Below, piece after piece: positions 17,247-25,934 of a stretch of DNA of 53,645 nt. The translations under genes were made by a program, and so were the position numbers. The notes below the pieces were generated by a model. The model saw nothing but the letters and a program-made list of their open reading frames with translations. It had not been told where the DNA came from and did not search any database. This DNA is from Deltaproteobacteria bacterium (lineage in GTDB: Bacteria > Desulfobacterota > Binatia > UBA9968), in contig SHYW01000025.1 of NCBI GenBank assembly GCA_009692615.1, positions 1 to 53,645 of the forward strand. Direction: 5' to 3'. Every line of letters begins with the position of its first letter. Position 1 is the first letter of the stretch.

Positions 17247-18767
17247 TTACTTAATCTTGATGTTCCAGCCAAAAATCCGCTCGCTGGGGAGCGGCGCGTA
17301 ATCGATGTTCTTGGTCATGCCGAAATAAAGCTGATGGCGCCACAGAAACGTCGCCGGCGCCTCTTCGTTAATCAAGCTCATCGCTTGGCCGAGGACTTTC
17401 TTACGCTTCTCGGGATCGAAAGTCTGGCGCTCCTGCGATAACAGCTCGTCTAGTTTCGGATTCGAATAGCCGATGCGCGGCGAGCCGCCGGTTTCGAAGT
17501 ATTGCGACAGATAGGCGCTTGGATCGACAACGCTGCCGCGGCCCATGTAGTAGAACGGCACCTTGCCCACTTGGACGTTGGCCCAAAGCGTCGCCCACTC
17601 GGGCGTTACCAGCTTGGTCCGAATACCGACGGCCGTAAGCATCGGCACCATCGCTTCGTTGAGTTGCTTGTCGAAGGTGTAACGATTCACTGGCGTAAAA
17701 AGTTCGACATCGAGGCCGTTGGAAAAGCCAGCTTGCTTCACTAGCTCTCGGGCTTTTTCCGGATTGTAAATATGGCGCGGCTGAAGGTTGGGATCGTAGC
17801 CATACATGCCGCTGGCGACCGGGCCCTCCAGACGGTCGGCTTCGCCGCGCAGGATTGTTTTCACGATCATTTCACGGTCGATGGCGTGCGCCACCGCTTG
17901 GCGCAAGAGCTTGTTGTCCCAGGGCTTAAACTTCGGCATCATCGCCAGAAACATCACCTCGGCGCTGTTGAATTTGACGATCTTATGTTTGACGCTGCGC
18001 TCAACCCGCTCGCGCATATGAGAGGGCACGAACATGGCGATCTGAATTTCGTTATTGAGTAGCGCCGTCACTCGCTGCTCCGCCTCGCGCATGATGCGAA
18101 AGACGATTTCATCGGGCGCTTGCTTGTGCTGCTTCCACATCGGATGGCGCGGATCTTTGCCGATCACCAGCCGTTGGCCGGGAATCAATTCTCGGAACTT
18201 ATACGGCCCGGCGCCGATGGGATACTGGCGGTCGGCCACATCCGGACCATACTTGTCGTAGACCGCTTTGCTGGTGATGATGATCCGGTCGAAGAGATAA
18301 TCGAGCAGCGGCGCGGTGGCCTCCTTGGTGACCACTTTGACGGTGTAGGTGTCGACCACACTCTCGCTCGCCACCGGGGCGATCAATTGGCGCTGTTTAC
18401 TGTACGGATCGTCGCGCGTGCGCCGCAGCGAGTGGACGACGTCTTCGGCAGTGACCGGCGAGCCGTCGTGGAAGCGATTCTCTTTCTTTAGATAAAAATA
18501 CCACGTCTTCGGGTCTTTGGTCTCCCAGCGTTCGACGAGCAGGCCAACGTGTTTCCACTGCTCGAAATCATAAGTGCCCAGGCAGCCCAGAACCTGGCAC
18601 CACACACTGTACATCAGCGACACGCTCTCCCCATAAGGATTGAACGTCTCCATGGTTTCGGTGACGCCCACGGAGACGCGGGTCTCAGCGGCCGTCGTCT
18701 TGGCAACCCCGGCTAACGCCAAAATCACGGCGCACACGGAAATAAATCTATTCGTATAAAATTTCAT
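17247..18767 (-). CDS. Oligopeptide-type solute-binding protein (SBP_bac_5), copy 1
   Basis: This 506-residue tandem paralogue of the next gene shares nearly the same core (VSVGVTETMETFNPYGESVS, LLRQAVAHAIDREM) and the same C terminus, with PLPSERIFGWN. The signal peptide spans about residues 1-27. The start at 18767 has GGAGGG. It is probably cotranscribed with its paralogue, and possibly with the NMT1-type SBP and carboxyltransferase genes upstream. The pair looks like a recent duplication that could give two related ligand ranges. Confidence 0.9.
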   Translation of the reverse strand: MKFYTNRFISVCAVILALAGVAKTTAAETRVSVGVTETMETFNPYGESVSLMYSVWCQVLGCLGTYDFEQWKHVGLLVERWETKDPKTWYFYLKKENRFHDGSPVTAEDVVHSLRRTRDDPYSKQRQLIAPVASESVVDTYTVKVVTKEATAPLLDYLFDRIIITSKAVYDKYGPDVADRQYPIGAGPYKFRELIPGQRLVIGKDPRHPMWKQHKQAPDEIVFRIMREAEQRVTALLNNEIQIAMFVPSHMRERVERSVKHKIVKFNSAEVMFLAMMPKFKPWDNKLLRQAVAHAIDREMIVKTILRGEADRLEGPVASGMYGYDPNLQPRHIYNPEKARELVKQAGFSNGLDVELFTPVNRYTFDKQLNEAMVPMLTAVGIRTKLVTPEWATLWANVQVGKVPFYYMGRGSVVDPSAYLSQYFETGGSPRIGYSNPKLDELLSQERQTFDPEKRKKVLGQAMSLINEEAPATFLWRHQLYFGMTKNIDYAPLPSERIFGWNIKIK

Positions 18768-18879
18768 AGACCCTCCGTCCAACCTGGTTACGATTCTATC
18801 CTGACAAACTCTAATTTTTCTCCTCCGCGGTTCTCCCCACTGTCAATGTGAATCGCCACGCCATTCATCGACCGGCGAC

Positions 18880-19866
18880 TTATTTATACAACTGCCGGTA
18901 AAATCCCTGTGCCTCGAGTTCTTTGACAAAGCGGTCGTCGTAGAAACTTTCCGGCTTGGCGTCCTTCGCTTTTGGATTGCGTGGCGCCGCCTGATTCAAG
19001 ATTTCGACGACACCTTCGCGCGTGTTGTAAGGAATCTTTTCAACATAGTCCACCGCGTACTGGTACACGGCGTCGACCACCTTGGCATCCGTCGTCCTGG
19101 TAAAACGGCGAATCGCTTTCTTAGCGAGCTCCGGTTCGTTGAAAAGTTTCGCCACACCTTCAGAGTAGCTTTTCATGAACCGGCGCAGTAAATCTTCATT
19201 GGCATTGATGTACGAACGCCGCGCCATCCACGCGTCGTGGGGAAAGTAAATTCCCGCTTTGCCCATGTTCATCAACTCCCGCGCGCCGGCCTCCTGGGCT
19301 TTTAAATTGATCGGACTGGAAAACGCGGCTGCGACAATCGCCTTGGTTTTGAGCATAGTGGCCGCCGCAAACAAATCGCCCGCTTGAATCATGGTCACGT
19401 CGCGCTCCGGGTTGAGGCCGGCTTTGCGCAAGAGATAGCGCATGGTGAAATCGCTGGAAGAGCCGAAGCGAGTCACGCCGACGGCTTTCCCACGCATATC
19501 TTCCACCGATTTAATCTCCGGCAGCGCCATGATGTAAAACGCCGGCACCTTGGCCAATGCGCCGATCATCACGATGTCGGAGCCCGCCAAGTTCGCGTCC
19601 ACCGCCGCGTTGCCCGCCGCGCCCGCCAGCGGCAGATCGCCGCCGAGCATCGCCTGAACCATCTTGGAACCGGAGGTGATCAAGATCAGATGGGGCTGGA
19701 TGTTGTACTTTTCAAAGATGCCGGCCTCCTCGGCAATCCACAGCCCCGCCTTGATCCCGGTAATCGCCGTATAGCCGATCGCCAGATTATCTTTCGTTGC
19801 GGCCGTCGCCGTCACACTGCCACTCACGACAATCGCCAGTAAAGTTAAAAACATCCTTCTAACCAT
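18880..19866 (-). CDS. ABC-type substrate-binding protein (NMT1/THI5-like)
   Basis: This 328-residue exported binding protein has signal peptide MVRRMFLTLLAIVVSGSVTA, then LAIGYTAITGIKAGLWIAEEAGIFEKYNIQPHLIL and GKAVGVTRFGSSSDFTMRYLL. The ATG at 19866 has GAGGAG. It follows the carboxyltransferase gene by 38 nt and is probably in its operon. It closely resembles the SBPs at 14596 and 38786, so several paralogues in this window likely bind related compounds. Confidence 0.88.
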   Translation of the reverse strand: MVRRMFLTLLAIVVSGSVTATAATKDNLAIGYTAITGIKAGLWIAEEAGIFEKYNIQPHLILITSGSKMVQAMLGGDLPLAGAAGNAAVDANLAGSDIVMIGALAKVPAFYIMALPEIKSVEDMRGKAVGVTRFGSSSDFTMRYLLRKAGLNPERDVTMIQAGDLFAAATMLKTKAIVAAAFSSPINLKAQEAGARELMNMGKAGIYFPHDAWMARRSYINANEDLLRRFMKSYSEGVAKLFNEPELAKKAIRRFTRTTDAKVVDAVYQYAVDYVEKIPYNTREGVVEILNQAAPRNPKAKDAKPESFYDDRFVKELEAQGFYRQLYK

Positions 19867-19904
19867 GTAAAACTCCTCTTTACGAAAAACCCGTGCTCGG
19901 CCGG

Positions 19905-21362
19905 TCAATTTCTATTTTGCAGGCTAAGTGAAAAGTCGCCTTTGCAAATCGAGACAAAGCTGAGTCGCTTTCGCCGGCCGATCTCCTCGACTAGCCGAAT
20001 CAACGGCAGGCGCGCATCGAGATATTCTTTTCTCGGCGGCGCGGTTTTCAAAGCATCGACAAACTCCGGCCCGGCATAGTAGCGCAAAAGCAGTTCTTCG
20101 TCGGACAAGTGCGCGCCGCCGTACTGCCGGCGCACTTCGTCCAGCGTCGGCTCGGCGTGCTCCATGTTGGCGATCTCGCGCGCACGGGTTCGGTCGAGAA
20201 TTTTCGCTTTGACGGCCGGGTCCATGTTGTCGCTGCCTTCCCTGCCCCACATCCCCAGCGCGTATTGAATCACTTGATCGGTCACTTCTTTGTATCTCTC
20301 ACCGACCATCACGTTAATCGCCGCCTGACTACCGACAAATTGCGACAGCGGGGTAACCATGATCGGATAGCCGAGCTCGGCGCGCACCACGGCGGTCTCT
20401 TCGAGCACTTCATCGAGCTTATCGCCTTTGCCCATCAATTTTAACTGGTGTTGCAAGTTGGAGATCATGCCGCCGGGCACCTGATGGCGGTACCAGGACT
20501 GTTCGTACGCACGCGGCGCGCCCACCGGCAAGCCCGTGCGCTTGGCGACGAAATGGAAATGCTCGCTCACCGGCCCCAGCGCTGCGAGGTTCACCAGCGG
20601 CTGGTAACCCAAGGCCGTCAGATTGCTGGCGACGTTGAACACCGAGGGCTGCGACGATCCGTTGGCGAGCGGCGGAATCGCCGTGTGCACGATACGGATG
20701 CCTCCCTTGACCGCTTCGAGGAGGTTGAACGGCGCCAGCCCATTGTTGCAGTGGGCATGAAACTCCAATGGAACATCGCCGATGTTTTGCTTGATCAACC
20801 ACACCAAGTCGCGGGTGCGCTCCGGCGTCAGCATGCCGCCGACATCCTTGAAACAAATCCGATAGGGTTTGATCGCCGCCGCGTCCTTGGCCTTTTGAGC
20901 GTAATAGGCGTCGGTGTGGCGAGGTGAGATCGAATAGATCAGGTTCACGACCGATTCCATGCCGAACTTGCGCAGCTCATCCGCCTCGTGACCAACCTCG
21001 GTAAAATCGTTCCAATAGCTCGACGTACGGGTTAAATGGACGCCATATTTGACGATGGTCTTAATGACCAGTCGCCGAATGCAATCCGGAATGAACTCAA
21101 AACCGCTATGCAGTCCGCCATGGTAGCGCAGCCGGGTTTTCTTGATTTCTTTGGTCCCCAAACGCAACCAATCCCAAGGATCCTCCTTGTGCTCGCGGAC
21201 AAACTTTTTAAATCTCTGATGCAAGAAGAATTCGATCGAGTCAAAACCAGCCTCATCGAGATGGCGCAAGGCCGGAAGCATCATGCCAGTGGTCATGCCA
21301 TAGGCCCACAGACTGATGTCGCCGTCACGCAGGGTAGTGTCGACGATTCGAATTTCATCCAT
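19905..21362 (-). CDS. Pyruvate/oxaloacetate carboxyltransferase-like (HMGL-like) protein
   Basis: This 485-residue DRE-TIM metallolyase-superfamily protein has D8TTLRDG14, RICFKDVGGMLTPERT, the metal-site HAHCNNG, and SQPSVFNVASNL. The C-terminal part (LMGKGDKLDEVLEE, GYPIMVTPLSQFVGSQA, VTDQVIQYALGMWGREG) matches the carboxyltransferase of oxaloacetate decarboxylase and pyruvate carboxylase. No biotin-carrier domain is present and none is encoded nearby, so biotin would come from another protein or not be used. A promoter at 21384-21411 and GGGAGCC before the ATG support this start. Confidence 0.85.
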   Translation of the reverse strand: MDEIRIVDTTLRDGDISLWAYGMTTGMMLPALRHLDEAGFDSIEFFLHQRFKKFVREHKEDPWDWLRLGTKEIKKTRLRYHGGLHSGFEFIPDCIRRLVIKTIVKYGVHLTRTSSYWNDFTEVGHEADELRKFGMESVVNLIYSISPRHTDAYYAQKAKDAAAIKPYRICFKDVGGMLTPERTRDLVWLIKQNIGDVPLEFHAHCNNGLAPFNLLEAVKGGIRIVHTAIPPLANGSSQPSVFNVASNLTALGYQPLVNLAALGPVSEHFHFVAKRTGLPVGAPRAYEQSWYRHQVPGGMISNLQHQLKLMGKGDKLDEVLEETAVVRAELGYPIMVTPLSQFVGSQAAINVMVGERYKEVTDQVIQYALGMWGREGSDNMDPAVKAKILDRTRAREIANMEHAEPTLDEVRRQYGGAHLSDEELLLRYYAGPEFVDALKTAPPRKEYLDARLPLIRLVEEIGRRKRLSFVSICKGDFSLSLQNRN

Positions 21363-21383
21363 GAATTTCAGGCTCCCAAAGCG

Positions 21384-21411
21384 ACAATAGCGCAGGAGCA
21401 GCGACAGTCAA
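21384..21411 (-). promoter_or_regulatory. Promoter of the carboxyltransferase-SBP operon
   Basis: On the minus strand TTGACT (21411-21406) and TATTGT (21389-21384) are spaced 16 nt apart. Transcription should begin near 21377, about 15 nt before the ATG at 21362, with GGGAGCC between. Confidence 0.55.
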
Positions 21412-21800
21412 CCGTGAATCGCTGGTCTGTCGTCGGCTTGTCGGTGAAGATGGACTCAAAAAACCGCGCTCGGGTTCGTCAGTCCGATGCAACGCGCAGG
21501 TCGGATGCCGGTGGTGCCAACAAAACGATTTTCGCACCAACTTTTTATTTTTGCCTGTCGGCGCGCCCCTTTTGCTAGACAGAAAAAAAATGAAAATGAC
21601 AAACATCGCCACGATCGGCACGACTGCCGCCGCGCGAGACCGGCCTGTTGAGTCTGACGTTCCCGACTAAAAACCGTCAGCCGGTTCGCGAGGAAATGTC
21701 CGCCTACCATTTGACGATTTTGTTGGAATTGTTCGAGGTTGAGATCACCGAGTCACCGAGGTGCCGGCTCGACTTTGGCGGTCGCCGCAGAGTTTTGGGG
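21412..21800. other. Gene-free stretch
   Basis: I see no convincing gene in these 389 bases on either strand. The open frames lack ribosome-binding sites and have compositions unlike the neighbours. Its left edge adjoins the promoter of the carboxyltransferase operon. No repeat, terminator or RNA structure stands out. Confidence 0.5.
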
Positions 21801-22772
21801 TCATTTAGCTGTTCTTTCGAGCTTGTCGACATAACCTGAACTGACGATTTCTCGAAGCAGCGAATTATCGTAAAAATCCTCGGGTTTGATCGTTGCCGTC
21901 TTATCGGCGGGAGACGCATTCTTGACGGCGGTCGCTTCGGTGAACGGCACCAGCGGGGTGTTCTTTACATAATAATCAATCGACTTGGACAATAGATCTA
22001 CGTCGTTTAGTTTCATGTATTTTTGCATCACCTGCAGCGCAAGCTTCTTGTTGGTCTTAAACAGATGCAGCCCTTCGATGTACGCCATTAAAAATTTACT
22101 CACCGTGCCGCGTTGCTCGGCGACGTAGGATCGGCGGGCCACGATTATCGATCCTGGGAAACTAAAATTAAGTTCGCCGAAATCCAGTAGGACTTTCAAT
22201 CCCAGAGTTTCGGCTTTGAAAAGCGACGGCGGTGAAACCACCATGGCAGATGCCGCGCCCGACACCAGGGCGGCAATCCTGACCGCATCTGCGCCGCTTC
22301 GCAGGAAGGTTACTCCGTTCGGGTCCACTCCCAACTTATCCAAGGCCAGGCGGATAGCAAATTCTTCAAGCCCGCCGAATCCGGAGAGGGTGACTCGTTT
22401 GCCCTTAAGGTCGTTGGGCGAGCGGATATCCTTTGCGACGACGAAACCGTAGGGCAAGAAATTATAGGCCGATGCGATGATCGTGAGATCGGCGCCTTTG
22501 AGCACAGCATTGATTAGCGCCGGCCCTGCGGCATTGACAAAATTAACTTCCCCGGCAATCAAGGCCTGGAGATTGAGCGCGCCGCCGCTGACCATGATTA
22601 TCTCGCCGCGGAGTCCCTGTTTTTTTAACAACCCGGCGTCATGAGTCAGCCAAAAGGGCGTCATAAAGCCCGGCGTGCCCGTGTAACTCAATCGCACGGA
22701 CTGGGCGGATGCCGATTGCGGATTGACGGCGGCTAAAAATAGTAACAGTACGATTGTCTTCAACACCGGCAT
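21801..22772 (-). CDS. ABC-type substrate-binding protein (NMT1/THI5-like, diverged)
   Basis: This 323-residue exported binding protein has signal peptide VLKTIVLLLFLAAVNPQSASA, then VRLSYTGTPGFMTPFWLTHDAGLLKKQGL and GKRVTLSGFGGLEEFAIRLAL. It differs more from the other NMT1-type SBPs (SGFGG in place of TRFGSS). The ATG at 22772 has AGAGGAAAGG just upstream. It lies 14 nt downstream of an amidohydrolase gene on the same strand, so it probably imports the substrate of that enzyme. Confidence 0.85.
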   Translation of the reverse strand: MPVLKTIVLLLFLAAVNPQSASAQSVRLSYTGTPGFMTPFWLTHDAGLLKKQGLRGEIIMVSGGALNLQALIAGEVNFVNAAGPALINAVLKGADLTIIASAYNFLPYGFVVAKDIRSPNDLKGKRVTLSGFGGLEEFAIRLALDKLGVDPNGVTFLRSGADAVRIAALVSGAASAMVVSPPSLFKAETLGLKVLLDFGELNFSFPGSIIVARRSYVAEQRGTVSKFLMAYIEGLHLFKTNKKLALQVMQKYMKLNDVDLLSKSIDYYVKNTPLVPFTEATAVKNASPADKTATIKPEDFYDNSLLREIVSSGYVDKLERTAK

Positions 22773-22786
22773 AGCTACCTTTCCTC

Positions 22787-23875
22787 TCACAAAGCGTACA
22801 GAGCCTTGGGGTTGTGGCAGAGAATTTTTTCCTTCACCGCGGGAGCGATCCCTTCGAGCCGGTTAAACTCCGTGATCGCATCGATCTCGCTGGCCGAATC
22901 GGTGTGGCCGTAGTCGGTGCCAAGGACCAGGCGGTGCTCGCCCGCATAGTTGAGAATATGGGGAATGTTGTCATTGGTCTGGCAGGTGACATAGACGTTG
23001 TATTCACCAAACACGTCTTTAGAAAACTGTCTCCCGGTCGAACGATAGCGAATCTCCACCTCGCGATAGATCCAGGGTATCCACTCGGCTGAAGCTTCTA
23101 TAAAGCCCCAGTGCAATTTCGGGATGAGCTGCGTCACCTCACTCATAAAATGGCTAAAACATGCGGCCACAGTGGGCACCCGGAACATAGCCACCGGGCT
23201 AGCCGGAGTAGAACGGTAAAGATCGCAGTAATCGCGATTGCCATTGGCGATATGCACGGCGATAGCCATGTCGAGCTGATCCGCGGTTTCGTAAAGCGGG
23301 TAGAAATAAGGGGCCGTGAGGTGACGTCGCCCCTCTTCCAGCGGTCTGAGACAGACCGCGACGGCGCCGTTTTGCTTTGCCACTTTGACCTGCGCGATCG
23401 CCTCGTCGATCACCATCGTCGGAACGACACAGGACCAGCGCAATCTTCCTTGACTTTGCCGCCAGATGTCGCCGAGCCAGCGGTTCCAGCTCCGGCATAG
23501 CGCAGCCTGGACGTCGGGATGCTGCGACACCTGCTCGATCCACATGGTGTTGTGCAACACCTGAATGTCGATGCCCAGCTCGTCCATGTGCTTAAGTCGC
23601 AATCCGACATCGTGCAACTCGCGAGCGCCCTGTGGAGTTTCGACATTACGGCCGATTCTTTCCGACATGGTCTGGAGCTCGCGCTCACTGAGCGTCAGGA
23701 ACCGAACGCCGGCGATTTTTCCGTCGACGACCCAGTACTGCCGCGGGTTATTCGGGCTAGAAAAAAGCTGCGGGCGATATTTCTCTTCGGCGGGCTCCAG
23801 GTAATCCCATGTGCGCTCGGTTTCGAGCACATGGGCGTCGGCATCGATGACCGGCAAACCATTTAGGTTGGACAT
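22787..23875 (-). CDS. Amidohydrolase family 2, paralogue of the 317-1402 gene
   Basis: This 362-residue amidohydrolase is a close relative of the one at 317-1402. It shares VIDADAHVLETERTWDYL, RLKHMDELGID, GFIEASAEWIPWI and GTDYGHTDSASE. Metal ligands are expected in DADAH and GTDYG. The start at 23875 has GGGAGGGGA directly upstream. It is followed at once by the SBP gene at 22772-21801, forming a two-gene unit, whereas its paralogue at 317 has no SBP partner. Confidence 0.88.
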   Translation of the reverse strand: MSNLNGLPVIDADAHVLETERTWDYLEPAEEKYRPQLFSSPNNPRQYWVVDGKIAGVRFLTLSERELQTMSERIGRNVETPQGARELHDVGLRLKHMDELGIDIQVLHNTMWIEQVSQHPDVQAALCRSWNRWLGDIWRQSQGRLRWSCVVPTMVIDEAIAQVKVAKQNGAVAVCLRPLEEGRRHLTAPYFYPLYETADQLDMAIAVHIANGNRDYCDLYRSTPASPVAMFRVPTVAACFSHFMSEVTQLIPKLHWGFIEASAEWIPWIYREVEIRYRSTGRQFSKDVFGEYNVYVTCQTNDNIPHILNYAGEHRLVLGTDYGHTDSASEIDAITEFNRLEGIAPAVKEKILCHNPKALYAL

Positions 23876-24190
23876 GGCTCCCCTCCCTGTGACCAATGCT
23901 TAAATTCGCAACTGAAAGTTACCGGTTCAGCTTGATAGCTTCGGGCAAGACATACGCTGGAATCTCAATGGCAGTCAAGGCAAAGTCACCATGCCTGTTG
24001 ACGGCCTCAGTGGTTTTCTTTAGATTCGCTCGACAAATGGAGTGGACTCTTGGTGTTGACGGAGCGTGGGTCATTATTGTTGCCCCCTTTCATCGACACG
24101 CTTCGGAGCCAAATCGTCAACTGGCACCTGCAATTTCGCCGAGATAGTTTCACGCTTCGCTTGGAATGGAACCTATAGCTGGAGGTTTGC
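23876..24190. other. Divergent intergenic control region
   Basis: These 315 bases separate two divergently read genes, an amidohydrolase and a broken SDR. I see no convincing ORF. The right end carries GGAGG eight nt before the SDR ATG. No pair of promoter boxes with good spacing is evident. Confidence 0.45.
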
Positions 24191-24939
24191 ATGCTCGAAC
24201 TGAAAGACAAAGTTGCGATCGTCACCGGCGGTGGCGGAGGGATTGGCGGCGCCATTACGCTGCGCTTCGCGCGCGAAGGGGCGAAAATCGTTATCGCTGA
24301 GATCGACGCCAAGGCCGCCCAGAGCCGGATCGAGGAAATCACCGCCAACGGCGGTGAGGCGGTTTTCGACTTCACCGATGTTACGAATAAAGCTTCGGTG
24401 CAACAGATGGTGCGCGAGACTGCGAGTCGATGGGGGAGAATCGATATCCTGGTGAACGTTGCTGGCGGCTCGCGAATCAAAGAGGTCATCGACATAGAGG
24501 ATGCTGAGTGGGACCAGGTCGTTAACCTTAACTTGAAGTCGGTTTTTTATGTTCCCAAGCGGTCCTGCCGACGATGCTCGCGCAAAAACATGGAAAAATC
24601 GTGAGCATCTCCTCGATTTATGGCTTCACCGGCAACGCTACTCGCGCGAGCTATGCCGCTGCCAAAGCCGGCGTCGCGGTGTCTACGAAGTCGCTGGCGC
24701 TGGAGGTCGTGCGCGACGGCATCAACGTCAACGCTATCGCGCCGGGCCGCGTCGCCACGGACCGTCTCCGGGGTCATTACAGAGATGCCGAGTGGGCTGA
24801 GAAAGCCGCGGCAATACCTCTGAAACGATGGGCGACGCCCGACGAGATCGCCCCGACGGCGTTATTTCTCGTGAAGGACGAAAACCGATATATTACCGGC
24901 CAGACGATTCACGTAAACGGCGCGTGGCTCAACTGGTAA
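24191..24939 (+). pseudogene. SDR gene broken by one missing T in a homopolymer
   Basis: The frame runs as a normal SDR (LKDKVAIVTGGGGGIGGAI...NLKSVF) and then turns to nonsense after the six-T run at 24543-24548. One frame over, the SDR resumes with SQAVLPTMLAQKHGKIVSISSIYGFTGNA and continues to TGQTIHVNGAWLNW. Adding one T gives VFLCSQAVLP, exactly the text of the intact paralogue at 47908-48657. The rest of the gene, including catalytic YAAAK, is undamaged, so the lesion is very recent or a sequencing error. Programmed slippage is less likely. Confidence 0.85.
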
Positions 24940-25096
24940 GGAAAAAATCAAAATGTCCGTGCAGCGCACAAAATTCACTCACGGATGCGGTCCCAGCCAT
25001 TCGTGTCGACCTATCGCAATGTCGATTCGTTGAAGAAGTATTCATCGTTTCACTCGGAATGACAATTCGATTATGACTCTGACGGCGCCGCCAGGA

Positions 25097-25342
25097 ATGT
25101 CGACGAAGTCACGGCGGCGAAGGGTGATATCTGGACAGCCTATTTCAAAAACTAAATTCTTGTCGCGTTCCGTCGCCGTCCTGGCAATCTCGCCCGTGCT
25201 AAACTTCCTGCTGTCGAATTACCAGCCAGCTCTCGCTCAAGATTTTTGCCAAGACAAAACCATTTGCCAGGCCGGTGTAGGCGCTGCCCGTACAGATAAA
25301 TCCAAAACTGAATCAATCGCTTGCAGATTGGTGGGAATTTAA
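25097..25342 (+). pseudogene. Remnant of a TctC-type binding-protein gene (5' end only)
   Basis: The frame encodes a signal-peptide-like stretch (FLSRSVAVLAISPVLNFLL...ALAQDF) followed by CQDKTICQAGVGAAR. This recalls AQDFYKDKTMRFIVGQAAGG at the mature start of the intact TctC gene 0.8 kb downstream. Similarity then stops. It looks like the decayed first part of a paralogue. The match is short, so confidence is modest. From 24940 to 25401 I see nothing else. Confidence 0.4.
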
Positions 25343-25401
25343 CCGACAATTTGGCTCGCGATCACTTTCGGTCCGCCGCCACAAACTAGATCGGCCAACC
25401 G

Positions 25402-25662
25402 TCACACAGGAGTTGGCGGCGGGGTCAACTCGCCGACGGCGCTGGGATCGTCGAGCCATTTTTTGCAGACATCGAGGCCATGATCTTCCGCTTCCTGCTT
25501 GGTCGCGAAACTCAACTCGGCAAAATCGAATCTCTTGATCTCCGTCACCTGATCGATGGGATCGAAGACCAAGCCCCGGCAATGCCATTCATTATCGCGC
25601 CCAGGAATGCCGATGCCGTAAATGGGATGGTTTTTGTATTGATGCAAGTAACCGCCTTTCAA
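25402..25662 (-). CDS. Hypothetical 86-residue protein
   Basis: I do not recognise this small soluble protein. It looks coding: HPIYGIGIPGRDNEWHCRGLVFDPIDQVTEIKRFDFAELSFATKQEAEDHGLDVCKKWLDD reads as a compact alpha/beta domain ending in a helix, with a proline-rich tail. The TTG start at 25662 overlaps the TGA of the preceding 34-residue ORF in a TTGA arrangement, indicating coupled translation from the strong ribosome-binding site of that ORF. Two cysteines (WHCRG and DVCKK) are the only notable residues. Confidence 0.55.
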   Translation of the reverse strand: MKGGYLHQYKNHPIYGIGIPGRDNEWHCRGLVFDPIDQVTEIKRFDFAELSFATKQEAEDHGLDVCKKWLDDPSAVGELTPPPTPV

Positions 25663-25763
25663 ACTTTCGCGACCGGCTTCGCCTTGTAGGCGCTACGCCG
25701 CGCCAATTTAAGAATCACCACTATTATTAAAATCATTCCCAACGCCGGAGCAATCGCAGCCAT
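25659..25763 (-). CDS. 34-residue single-span membrane protein
   Basis: This ORF has a textbook CAGGAGG ribosome-binding site six nt before its ATG at 25763. The product starts MAAIAPALGMILIIVVILKL, one hydrophobic span, followed by a strongly basic tail (ARRSAYKAKPVAKV). The N terminus would face the periplasm and the tail the cytoplasm by the positive-inside rule. Its stop overlaps the TTG of the 86-residue gene, so the two may act together. No family is recognised. Confidence 0.55.
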   Translation of the reverse strand: MAAIAPALGMILIIVVILKLARRSAYKAKPVAKV

Positions 25764-25934
25764 GAGAAACCTCCTGTTCAATGTACAGTATTCACACTAG
25801 TCGAAGATTGTAGGCAGGCTTCATAGCTATATCTGTTCAATATTAGACAAGTTAGCGAGATCGTTAGAAGCCGATCTCAAATTGACGCCAGCGCTTTTGA
25901 CCTGGACGCACCATTTATGCAATTCTACCCCAGC

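Noticed and set aside
21036-21578. 180-residue plus-strand ORF
   Set aside because: It runs antisense to the carboxyltransferase gene and through its promoter, with no ribosome-binding site or recognisable domain.
24574-24939. Separate 121-residue SDR-like gene
   Set aside because: It is the 3' half of the frameshifted SDR, not an independent gene.
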